64,000 bases of DNA from Stromatinia cepivora (taxonomy: Eukaryota > Ascomycota > Leotiomycetes > Helotiales > Sclerotiniaceae), in assembly GCA_014898415.1 (NCBI GenBank), contig RCTD01000034.1:428875-492874 (forward strand), written 5' to 3'. This document shows, in pieces, positions 22,701 to 33,976 of the stretch. Position numbers and translations under genes: made by a program. Positions within the stretch are counted from its first letter, which is position 1. Every line of letters starts with the position of its first letter. The notes below the pieces were generated by a model that was not told where the DNA came from, did not search any database, and worked only from the letters and a program-made list of their open reading frames with translations.

Positions 22701-25700
22701 AAATGTAATAAACTATATCCATTTTTATTAAAGTACCATTTAAACTTATATCTTCCGACCAAAAATAAACGAAAGCTTTTCTTTGAACAATTATTCAAAT
22801 TCTTTCGAGATTTTTAAGACCTTCTTTAACTTTATTACAATATTATTCGATAAATTGAATTACATTATTATTCTTAACAAAATAACCAGCCTTAGAAAGA
22901 TCAACTACTTTATAAAACTTCTAATCTTCGATCCGATCTCTTACTTTATTCACAAAATCTCCAACAAAATTAGTAATATTTATAAAATAATTGAATTACT
23001 ATTTAAAAACATTATATTTTTCTTTAATTTCAAAAGTTTTAATAAATACAAATGTTTCGATTTTATTACTAAAAAAATGATTCTTATATCGAATAAGAAA
23101 AGGAATATTATTGTTAATAAAATAGAAGGCTATAATCTAATTAAATTCTTTTTTAGATATTATATCAAAATTTGAATAAAAACTTTTGTAAATAGTAAAA
23201 TAAATATAAATAAAGAATTAATAATTTCAAATCAAGTTTTTAAAAAAAATAGATTTAAAAAGAAAATATTGAACTATTCAAATACTATTTAGAAATTGTT
23301 CGTAAATTGTTCAAAAGCGAAATCGATAATATAATAAGTTTTTTTCAAAAAGGATTCAAATACTCTTTTTTTCCTAAAGATTATGAAACTTTTTTTATTA
23401 AATTTTTTAATTGATGATTAGAAATTTATAATAATAATTCCTTTTCGATTTGTTATATTTGTTTTCTTTCTTTTGGTTTTATATTATCTTACAATTGAAT
23501 AAAGAATAATCTTTGATTATTTATTATCTTTTATTTGAAAAACTATAAATATCTAGAAATTCAATTCTTTTGGTTTATCTATTTATATAAATCTTTAGAA
23601 TTGTTATCTACAAAGAGATCTGAATACAAAATATATTTCTTGAGATAAATATTTGTATAGATTCTATTAAACAGAATACCATCTAATTCTTCAAGGATAT
23701 ATATGAAAAGACCCTCCAACTTTTTTATCATTTTGTAAAATCTATATTATTTGAAAATAAGTTTTGTATTACAAAATATATCGATTTTTGATTAAAAATT
23801 ATAGTATAAGATTATATCTCTAATTCGAATATTCTTATTTAATATTTTACAATCGAGATTATATCGAAGTTTATTATTTTCCTTATAATACCATTTACAA
23901 AGGATTATTTCTTCAATATCTTTATCTAATATTTTTAATTATTATATTTTAATAATTAATAAATCTTCCCGGATTTATATACTTTCCCAATCAAAGATCT
24001 TCCAAATTATATATATAATTTCAAAAAGCAATACAGTTTTTTATTTATAGATTAATTCAAATAATATTTTATTTGTCGATTTATAAATTGAAATATAATC
24101 AACAAATAATACTATTTCTAATCATTCAGATTATTTATACTTTTCTTGTAACAAATAGGAAAATACTTCCGTAATAGAATGATAATCTCTTTTCATTATT
24201 CTATTGACTTATAAATAATAAACTGATATCTTGATTTTATCAATTCCATATTTTTTGTAATAAACAAATATAATATCTTTATTCTCAGATCTTTCATCCA
24301 TAATAATTTCTTCAAAAAGATTATAACGATAAACTATTTCATAAAGGAATTTAGTAATCATTTCCAAAATAATATTCTATAAGGCTTTAATTTCTATTCA
24401 ATTATTCAGATCTTTTTGTAAAACAACAAAGTATTTGAATCTATAATTATCAAGTATTTTTGTAATATCCATACCAATTTTATGCTAAATATTTAAAACC
24501 CAAATAATAATCATTAATTCATTTGTTTATTTGAACGATCTGAATTGATAAACAGAATAAAAAGTCATTCAATTTTTCATATCTTTATATATTCTATTTC
24601 ATTAATAACAATTATGTATTTTAGTATACAATAATTTTAAACCTTTGTGATCTAGTTTTTTATATATTCGAATCATAATTTTTGCTTTTTCGATTAGATT
24701 ATTGTCTACTATTATATAAACAAAAGATAATCCGTTTCCCCGGATTTTGAATAAATAACGATCCCTTATACAAAAATTGAAAATTTCCTTTTTGAAAACT
24801 TACCAATCCTTTATTGATATATTTTTAGATTTCCATAGTATAATAATATATTAAATAATCATTTATATCCTTTTATTTCCGTTTTTCAAAATTTGAAATA
24901 ATCTTAAAATTTTGGAGTTATTTATACTCATTATCGAATCTATTTATAACAAGTTTAAATTTATAATAATTAAATCATTAATATCTTCTTTATATTCCTT
25001 ATTAATATTATCCAAAATAATTCGCGGTCGTTATGATAAAGTATTTACAACAATATTTTTGTTTTCAAGAATATATTTAATATCAAAATCGAAAAGCCTA
25101 ATCCAAACAATCCATTTTATAACTAAAATATTAAATAAATCTATAATTGCTTTATTTAGTTGAATTATAAGTATATTTATATTAGTTTTTAGAAGGAAAT
25201 GAATATTATAAAGATCTTTTTTGTATTTTTGTAAAGTTTTAAATACTTTTTTGTATTCTCTTTTAATAGCGTTATAATTCTATTCAATATAATTCTATAT
25301 ATTATTTTTATATTTAGTAATAATGCAAGATTTATTATTATATATTTAATCTAGAATAGTTTCTTATTCTATTAAGTTAGTATCGATAATGAATATAATA
25401 ATTCCGGCTTCAAATAAGTAAATCAATAGAAAAAAGATTGAAACCAAAATTAATTTGTTTTTCAATAAAATCATTACAACATTATAATTAATAATCTAAA
25501 TGAATTCTATATCTTTTTTTAATAATATATAAAAAAGCTTTATAATAATGGCAAAATTCTTTACCCAAAATCGATAGAAGATATATACTCTAAAGAACAT
25601 TTTAATTTTATAATCGTTCGAATAAAATGGCCATTCAAGTATCTTGATGATTTTGGTAATATCGAGATTTCTTCTTTCAGAATTGATATAATAATCTATA

Positions 25701-27623
25701 ATTCGGATTCTATTATAATACTATTTGGATTTGATATCGATAGTATATCCTGTATATTCAATATATTTTATTGTAACATCCAGGTTTTTCAAATACTCGA
25801 CAACGAACTTTTTCAATCCAGGTTCAATTTTAACTTCATTATATCGAATTCTGGGATCTTTAATTTCAATATTATTTAAATAAGATATAGCAATATTAAA
25901 TATAATATTCTATAATATCCTTGATATAATCCTTACAAATTGAACAATCGAATTAGTAGCTTTTTGTAATAGAATAGTGAATTTTATTAAATCAAAAAAG
26001 ATTATAATAATAATGATATCTTTATTCTTCTTATCTAAAGATATTTGATTATATCCAAAAAAAAAAGTTAATTAAGGATATTAATAAATATCCAACCATT
26101 TATTTAACAAATTCCTTTAAGTTTGAAGGTATATTTGTATTTTGCAGGGTTACAATATTTGCTTTTGTTATTACAATAACAATATAGTATTTATCAATTT
26201 CGTTTTTTTTAATTAGGTATCAAAGATTTCGGTATAATCCTTTTCCTTTCTTTAATATATCTTGTTTGATATAGTCTTTTATTATTTCGATAGTTATTGA
26301 TAAAAGAACTTTAGAAGATACAAAATTAAAAGCTTGTTAGGCCTTATATAGTATTGTTTTGATAATCTATAACAAAATAATTGAAAATTTGATATTGCCG
26401 ACTTCCATTCAATTAAAAGCTAATACTGCTTTTCGATTCTGCAGTAATACAAGGAGAAGTTCCTTTTTACACTCCCAAAGTATATCTTCGATGTTTAATA
26501 ATACTAAATATTCTTATGTCAATCAAAAACCTTTAGATCTAATATCGAAACATAGTATCAAATATTTCGAAAAAGAACCTAATAATTGATATTTAAAATG
26601 TTTTACACATTCCAACTCTAGCCAATTAGGATCATTTCCTGGGATTTCTTTATCAATATACTTTGTTTCGTCTGAGGGTTTTATCTTGTCCTCCTTTTTC
26701 TTATATGGTTTTCTTTGTTTTTTCTTCTTTTTTAATGGGATTTCTGTTACCATTAGTAAAGAGTTCTTCGATGGATTCAAAAAGATCGACAATTAGAGCA
26801 ACAATATTATCCTCTGATCCTTGAGGAGTATCTTGCGGGAGACTCAATTTCGTAGATGGATCAAAGTTATTCATTATATTATCATAATTTAATTGAAAAA
26901 TATCTGATTCGTTAAAATCTGATTCAATATTTGATTCTCAATAGTTTTTAATATTCATAATTTTCCTTTGATAAATTTCCAAAAGAAAGGGAAAAGTATA
27001 TATAATTCTTCCCAAGGTTTTCCTTTTTCCAAAGGAATGTATAAGTTTTAAACCCTTTAATTAAAAGTTTTTTAAGATATATCTTAAATTTTTAATTATT
27101 GATATCAAGGATGATAATTTAGTATACTATACTTAATCCTTTTTATTACTCCAATATATATTTAAATATTCAAATAGTTTTAGAGGTATATAAAACGTTT
27201 AAGATCCTTCAATATAATTAATCATATTCAATCAAGGTTGTCCTTGGGATTGAAGTTTTTTTGTTCACAAAGATAAATAATTTGTTTACAAGTGGGGATT
27301 CTATTGTATTTGAAGTTTTAATATATTTTTAATATTATTAACTGTATCCCTAAATAGAATCTTTATCGATATATTCCTTTCAAAGTAAAGAGTAGAATAA
27401 TGATTCTACTGAAAAATGATTCGTTTTCGATATAATAGATAAATACAAATAAAGGAACTTTGATGATCAAAACTTCTTTATTCAAAGCTTAGCAATCCCA
27501 TATTTTTGAAAAGATTATCCTTTTAGGATCAATCCCATCCCTTTATCTACAAACTACTAATTCTATTTTCTTTTCAATTATGATTTCCTTACAGATATAT
27601 TTATATAATGTAAACCATACAAT

Positions 27624-27646
27624 TCGAATCCCTATATAAATCACCA
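27624..27646 (-). other. Primer-binding site of gypsy element
   Basis: One base inside the 5' LTR the minus strand reads TGGTGATTTATATAGGG followed by ATTCGAA. TGG pairs with the tRNA CCA end. The complement of the whole stretch looks like a tRNA acceptor arm plus T loop (TTCGAAT), so complementarity may extend past the usual 18 nt. The tRNA identity cannot be read because of mutation. Confidence 0.55.
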
Positions 27647-27647
27647 T

Positions 27648-27939
27648 TATGAAAAAGATAGATCGAGATATGTGTGTCCCGATAGTATATTGCAAAGGGA
27701 AATAGGAATTGGAATTGATCAAATTATATTGTAGAAGCTTCAAGTAATAAAACTAGTAGGTTTAAATAATGGTTTGAATTATACATAAATAAAATACAAA
27801 AAGATTAATAAAAAAACGATTAATTTCTTTTAAGGAAAGGGGAGCAGAACCCTCTCTTATATCTAACTACGAAGAGTCATATGACCATATAACTATGAAC
27901 TAGCTACGTGTTAGGCCTTGGTATCCCAACTTTCTCACA
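27648..27939 (-). repeat. 5' LTR of gypsy element
   Basis: 292 bp, a copy of 19484-19775. Its outer 80 bp (about 27860-27939) keep normal composition and end TTTCTCACA, whereas the other copy shows TTTCTTATA at the same place. Confidence 0.9.
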
Positions 27940-28916
27940 CTATATAAAGAGGTAACCACTAGCAATATAATGGAAAGTGAATAAAAGATAGGGCACGGTT
28001 GGGGTATGTATTTAAGTATCCGTTCTATTGCAGGCTGCAGTATGTATCTCATATTTCACAATTACTGATTGGTATGAGTGTTCCATTCATTTGTCGTATA
28101 AGAACTTTGGACAAGCCTCATGCAGGTTTGGGCCTGAAAATTATAAGGAAAAGAAGGGGTATGAATAATCGCAGGGTTTTATAGACCAGGTTAGCCCCGT
28201 ACAACATCTCGCGTAGCTATATATAGTAGTTATAGAGATTTAAACGATCAATCATTATACGGAATAAATTCAATTTGATATAATTTAATATTAAAATTTA
28301 ATTCTAAAAACTGAAAACTATTTATTTATATTAAAAATAATAAATAGTTATATAAGTCTAGAGCTAGAGTCGTATTAGACTTGGAGTAATTTACTCTATT
28401 AAAAAATATTTTTTAAGAGTTTAATCTCATTATAGTCATTTATAAGATATAAATAGAGACACTCATCAAATCGTCGGTTTAAAAGAGAAAAGTCCTTTCA
28501 AGCATCGACATAATAGGCCATCCGCCACCCAATTGTTCCCTGTCTACCACCATACGGCCGACTTCGATTCACGCGTAATGTGATGAAGGAATTAGCAGGA
28601 AATATAACTTGCATTGCTTTTACTTGACATCCAGGGTTGGGATAGATAATACCCGGAATTTCACAAAGGGTGGCATTTTAAGGAGGCAGCGGGACGTAAT
28701 GTCCATGAATCCCATGCTTTAATCGGTATTCCGTAACTATATATTCTAGAGAATTTTGTACTGATTTAGAACCGAAAAAAAAAAACTGATGTACAGTAAA
28801 CAGATAAAGCAAGCCAAAATATCAAAGCTGCCAAAGTTCATATATCTTTCAAATCTGAAACGATTCTTCGCTTCTTCGCCTGTCTCATCTCATGGGGAGA
28901 CGAGAGATGACTCTCT
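27940..28916. other. Intergenic between gypsy element and receptor gene
   Basis: AT-rich to about 28450, then normal. It contains a near-perfect 28 nt palindrome (ACTCTATTAAAA.. / ..TTTTAAGAGT) at 28393-28420. No gene was recognised; the + frame at 27999-28184 has no known domain. Confidence 0.5.
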
Positions 28917-30359
28917 TCATACTGGTGAACGAACCACAGCTGCCTTTTGAAAAGTTGGCAAGCGGTGTAGCTCAGCCTGTGAAGCCACATCATCTAAATG
29001 GTAATTTTCATACGCATGGCTTTCTGGAGCATTCCACTCCACTGGCCGGGCTTCAAGGCTGTTGATCTCCTTGCTACTGCCGCTACCTTCCGCTCGGTTG
29101 TAGCCTCTGCTGCCACCTCTCGAAATCATGTACTGGTAAGTCGCGCTGAGCTTCGACTTGCTCTTTCTAATAACCGCCGGGAAGAATACCATGCAGCTGC
29201 AAATTATGGCGAGGTTCATTTCTACCGTGCTGCGGTTTGGGAACAGTTAGTGCCTGTGTTGCTTTGTGTCGTCTGAAGTCTGCAAACCTATATTGTGATA
29301 CTACAGCTCCATTCCAAAAGCTGTCAGAACTGCCAAAATTCTGTCCAACAATAATGAGGCGCACAATACTCATGATGCATGCTCTGAATAGCAACTGTTA
29401 GTTTTACTACCGAATGAGAGAAATGGAGGTACCCACAGAACACCTGCCAGAAAAGGAACCATGAGCGAAATCTTCTTCTTTTGGTCTATTTGCAGTTTTC
29501 GGATCATAGCTACTGGAATGGCAAGGATGTAGAAATCAGTGACGGTGTTCAAAGCTCCAAAAACAATCTGTGTAGTGCTGACATTTTTCGATCTGCACAT
29601 GGCACGAGTAATGGCTTTCAAAGAAGTACAATTGACCGACCGATAGGCTGAAACACTGAAGTAAGGTATGGTGATAAGTGTTATTGCACCAAATCCGAAA
29701 TAAATGAATTGGCGACATTTGCTGCTAACGTTGAAAAATCGCCAGAACAAGAAGAGAAGGGAGATTTTGACTAGATAAATAGATATAACATATACAGTAT
29801 CGAGGATTGTTACCGACTGTGTCAGCATCAGGGGTGCTGTCGAGTGAAGTATGTACAATAAGTACTTACAAGCAGACTAAGAAGGGTTAAGGCTCGAATA
29901 TCCCATATATGGCGTCCATAACCGATATTTATGTCTAGAAGCATTCCATTAATATTGACACCAGTGCAACACATAACCTGACGAACTTGCCAGCTTACCT
30001 CTTATTATCAAAGCAGTATGTGCTACGGAACCAATCTGCAATGGTATAAGTTATCCTATCTTGAATCTAGAATTCTTGACATACCGTTGCAAACACGCAG
30101 GTAACTGTAGTAACGTGAGTGAGTGATCTTGCAGAAGTATCACCATACGAATTGATTACTTACCATCGTCCCATCCAATGCGTTGCCGGGAGACCAGGCA
30201 TCTTGAGATTAGTCGGATGATAACAAAAAAGACCATGAGCCCGACGAAAATACCATTGAGAACTTTTAAAGAGACTGAGTGGTTTACAGGGTTATCGAAG
30301 TTTGACTTGATGCCTGGAGGCGGAGCCCCAGCAGGATAATTTTCAAGAAATGAATCCAT
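28917..30359 (-). CDS. PTH11-like / fungal rhodopsin-domain 7TM protein
   Basis: Seven exons on the minus strand (30359-30164, 30104-30085, 30035-29999, 29934-29870, 29816-29437, 29383-29288, 29229-28917) give 368 residues. Exons 2 and 3 are only 20 and 37 nt. Every junction is GT..AG and the frame is kept throughout. Landmarks: VFFVIIRLISR then GWDDVTCVFATIGSVAHTA, then DINIGYGRHIWDIRAL, then VYVISIYLVKISLLFLFWRFF, TQIVFGALNTVTDFYILAIP, and SFWNGAVVSQYS followed by TVEMNLAIICSCMVFFPAV. This is the conserved order of the rhodopsin-like domain of PTH11-related receptors. There is no N-terminal CFEM domain. The cytosolic tail is about 80 residues, rich in Ser, Gly and Glu. The family acts at the plasma membrane in surface or host sensing, and genes of this type are often found beside metabolite clusters. 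It shares its promoter region with the MFS gene. Confidence 0.87.
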
Positions 30360-31608
30360 CGTAAATGACTTGTAGCACTACTGGTTTGCTTTGGATGTCG
30401 TAGGAGGGAGACTGATTCTTTGGTGTATGGAATGGAATTGGATAGTAATCAACAATTACTATATAAACCAGTGAGATCTATAGAGATTTATCTTTAAGGG
30501 AGTAAGCATATTTTACAAGCTTAAAATAACAACACCTATCTTGGTCTATTTTTGGCCTATGCAACGTCTTGCAGCGTTGCATTAAAGGTTGTCGAAATAT
30601 TCTTGCTCTACAAAATGTCTCTCCCATTCGCCAACGTGTAGTAGAGCTGCAATGCTTCGAAGCTGACTAGTATCGGGGGTAATAATTGCTGAAGATTGTG
30701 TTTGTAGGAGTGCACGCTATAAATTCCGCAAATCTCTGTGGACTCGCATTTGTGATGGTGTAGCTTTCATCGCAGCTATTAGCTACCCCAATATCTGTCG
30801 AAACCTTGTCAACTCAAAGGGGCGTACTATCAAAACATTTCCGGTCGTATTGATAATCTTTGTGTTTAATGCTACTTAAGGTATCTCACACTCTCTCGTA
30901 TCCTTTCTCTACCTCTGCATTGTCTTCATCCGTATACACTGAGTGTGATTTCATGCATTGGCTATGGAACAAGAAGAGGCACAGTACAGATTTTTTCCAA
31001 GTTTTATTGAATATCTGACCGTTTGGTACTACCCGAGTATATCTCGCACACCGACTAGAATCCTCTACCCTTTATACCAACTCTTAGCCCTCCTGCGTCG
31101 AATAAGAAATGGAGAGAGAGAGGCACAGTATAGTTACCCAGTACCATGTGGTTACTCGGTACTACTACCTAATTATTCTCTCCAATGCTCTCCTACACTC
31201 GCTACATCCTCTTACTTGAATTGTTCGTTTCATGCTACTAGCATCCTTATCTCGGTCCCTGTCGTACTTTTCAAATGAAGTTACTGTCTTCAAGAGGCAC
31301 AGTGCTGATATTTCCTGCCTCTGTGATACATTCCCTGTCTTGAGGTTACCTAAATACTGTAGTGGTAAGGTTGTGAAGGCTGTTAAAGGGGAACTGGAAT
31401 ATAGCACCCTAGCCTCTTGATCCTGGGTCACGGGTTTGCGCGCCTCTATAACAACCGGGATCTCTCATAGAATCTTTCGCTGAAAATCGGTGTTTACCAT
31501 CACCCGGTTGCGTGTGTTACGGGCCGAACAGAGCACAAACAACGGCTGTTGCAACTCACATTTTTGTTTTGAGTTTCAAAACACAATCTACAGCAACGGC
31601 TCTTCAAA
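30360..31608. promoter_or_regulatory. Divergent promoter region, receptor / MFS transporter
   Basis: 1.25 kb between the two start codons. The word AGAGGCACAGT occurs three times in the same orientation at 30975, 31119 and 31293, spaced 144 and 174 bp. The short frames in it (30958-31278, 31165-31431) overlap on opposite strands and have no recognisable content. No gene was recognised. Confidence 0.5.
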
Positions 31609-33760
31609 ATGAGTTTTACAGCATGCGAAATGCCCAGCATCGAAGCAGGCTCTATTACCACAACCAGGAAAATATCACCAATCCCCACCGACACAGGTGA
31701 TACTCACCTTGATGCCCATTCTAATTTCAAGAATGAGAAAGAAACTGCTAGTCATAATATTTCTTTGAGCCAGCCCATAGCACTCTCCGAAAATCCCACA
31801 AGCCTTTACCTTCACGGATGGAAGCTAGGAATCGTTATAACGTCACTTACCTTGGGTACTTTCCTGATTGCCTTAGACACTACGATTATTGGCGTGGCAA
31901 TTCCAAAGATTACTTCTGATTTCAAAGACCTTGACGATATTGCCTGGTTTGGCAGTGTTTATTTGTTGATGGTTACGGCTTTTCAGCCTTCCTTTGGTTC
32001 ACTCTATAAATTCTTTAATGTCAAGCATGGCTTCGTTCTATCCATCGTTATTTTTGAAGGTTGGGATTCGGTCGCATGTTTAAAGTGAGAAAATAGCTAA
32101 CTAACATGCTATAGTGGGATCAATTCTTTGTGCAGCAGCCCCGTCACCAAGAGTATTCATCTTAGGTCGAGCGATAGCAGGACTTGGAGCAGCTGGAGTA
32201 TATCAGGGAGCACTGGGAATTGTTGGATATACCGTTGTTCTTGAGAAAAGACCTTTATATTTTGGTGTAGTTGTTAGCTCCTTCGCCGTCAGTGCATGCA
32301 TTGCACCTGCTCTCGGTGGAGCGCTGACAGATCACGTCAGTTGGAGATGGTGCTTTTGGATGTATGGTCTTCTTTATACTCTAGGTTTGAAATATATACG
32401 AGCACCTGCTAATGTTGGCCTTTCTACAGAAATGTCCCAATCGGTGCAGTTGTTCTTGGAGTTGTGATTCTCTTCTTGAATATCAGAACTCAGGATAATG
32501 CAGCATTACCTTTCAAAACGAAGCTGAAGTATTTTGATGGCGTTGGAACTTTGACATTTATAGGTGCAATATGTTGCCTGCTCTTAGCACTTCAATGGGG
32601 AGGCCAAACTCTACCATGGAAATCGGCACGAATGATCGGTTTGTTTATAGGATTCGGTCTCTTGACCTGCTTTTTTATCTTTTGGCAAATTCATATGGGA
32701 GATTATGCCATAGTTCCTCTACGGATTTTCAAACAGCGCTCTTCATCTATGGTTATGTGCATACTATTTTTCGTTGGGATGGCAATGACTACGGTAAGTC
32801 TATGACTGCTCCAATTTGATACTCTGAAGTTTTTTCTTATGATTCACCAGCTCTCATATTACTTACCAATATATTTTCAATCCGTCAGAGGGCTTTCTGC
32901 CACCACTAGTGGTGTCAGGCTCCTCGCCATGGTGGTCCCCGAGATGATTTTTTTGATGCTTGCTGGCGTAGTGGCTACGAAATGGGGATATTATGTAACC
33001 TCCCTTCTATTCCTTTCCAAGGCTCTTAAATACTGACTCCAAACTCTGGAAGGCCCCTTACATAATTGCAGGTACTATGATTTGTACCGTAGGTTGTGGC
33101 CTATTAACCACCATCACACTTAACACAGCCACCATCATTTGGGCTACGTTTGAAGTTATCATTGGCGTGGGACTTGGAGGATCGTTGCAGCTCCCATACA
33201 CTGCATTGCAGCTTGTCTTAAAGTATGTACAATCCTAAGTGACGATTATCGAAGAGTTGATTAACAGACTATGCAGTGACGCTGACCTCGCAACTGGAAA
33301 TGGTATTATTCCCATTCAAAATGGGGATGAAATTATCTGACAAACAATTTTCTCCCTAGCCGTCGCTGTTTTTTCCACTCAGCTTGGAGGGTATGTAAAT
33401 CTTGAATGAACTACCGATTTTTAAAACTAAAATTGACATAGTGCTCTTGGATTGTCGATTAGCCAGACATTACTTCTAACTAATTTACAAACTAATATTC
33501 CCCGTCTTGTGACATCAGTCTCCCCAGAAGCAATCATCAAAGCAGGAGCAGCAAATTTGGATCTTTTAACTACGGATCCAGCTGTACTATTGGAGATACG
33601 AGGAGCGTGGGCCAGTGCAGTAAGAGTGGTGTTTATCTTCGTGTTAGCTGCTTCTGCGATGTCTGTTCCTTTTGCAGGATTTTTGGAGCAATTAAATATT
33701 CATGTGGTGTCTAAGGAAAGGCAGTCTACAGCAAGGGAAGATGGAGGAGATGCAGCGTAG
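31609..33760 (+). CDS. MFS drug/toxic-metabolite efflux transporter, DHA2 (14-TM) type
   Basis: Eight exons (31609-32059, 32115-32361, 32430-32793, 32851-32994, 33053-33222, 33277-33302, 33360-33390, 33442-33760) give 583 residues, with two micro-exons of 26 and 31 nt. A polar N-terminal tail of about 70 residues precedes the first helix. The D1-like motif LDTTIIGVAIPKITSDF follows it. Then come LGRAIAGLGAAGVYQGALGI, the antiporter-type block [20 protein letters not shown] and VPIGAVVLGVV, and near the C-terminus DLATGNAVAVFSTQLGGALG. This is the standard order of 14-helix H+ antiporters such as fungal toxin and drug pumps. The apparent stop (TGA near 33338) lies in a 57 nt intron with a CTGAC branch point. 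It probably exports a small molecule across the plasma membrane. Intact. Confidence 0.92.
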
Positions 33761-33976
33761 TGAGAGCGTAATTCATATGCTAATGCTCGGGTCTGTAATT
33801 AGTTCACAATAATTATTCACAAATTTATATCACAAACAAAGACAAGTGAATGGAATGAAGCCCTTTTCGAGCAAAAGAAGTTGGCATTTGCAGCGAGTGA
33901 CAATAAATTAAATATCTCCCCATGTGAACGAACATGTCCATTGGATATGATGGTGAAGAGTCCAAATAAGAGACGC

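Larger units (their letters stand above)
19484..27939 (-). mobile_element. RIP-degraded Ty3/gypsy LTR retrotransposon
   Basis: An 8456 bp element with two 292 bp LTRs that start TGTGA and end TCACA in the less mutated copies. Flanks share CTAT, or ACTAT if the final LTR base is counted. Orientation is minus. A purine tract (GGAAAAGAAAAGAA) abuts the LTR at 19484-19775. A TGG-starting primer site lies next to the LTR at 27648-27939. On the minus strand, blocks typical of fungal gypsy pol can be read with stops between them: KDYIKQDILKKGKGLYRN near 26.25 kb (RT) and KWIVWIRLFDFDIKYI near 25.1 kb (end of RNase H). An integrase-like region near 24.1 kb is less certain. This RT, RH, IN order defines the superfamily. 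No intact frame remains. About 3 kb between the integrase region and the 3' LTR is unexplained. Confidence 0.85.

Noticed and set aside
22420..23175. Plus-strand frames of 103 and 130 residues inside the gypsy element
   Set aside because: The element runs on the minus strand; these are AT-driven chance frames without recognisable motifs.
33303..33359. In-frame TGA in the MFS gene, suggesting a pseudogene
   Set aside because: A 57 nt GT..AG intron with a CTGAC branch point removes it and restores the conserved DLATGNAVAVF block.
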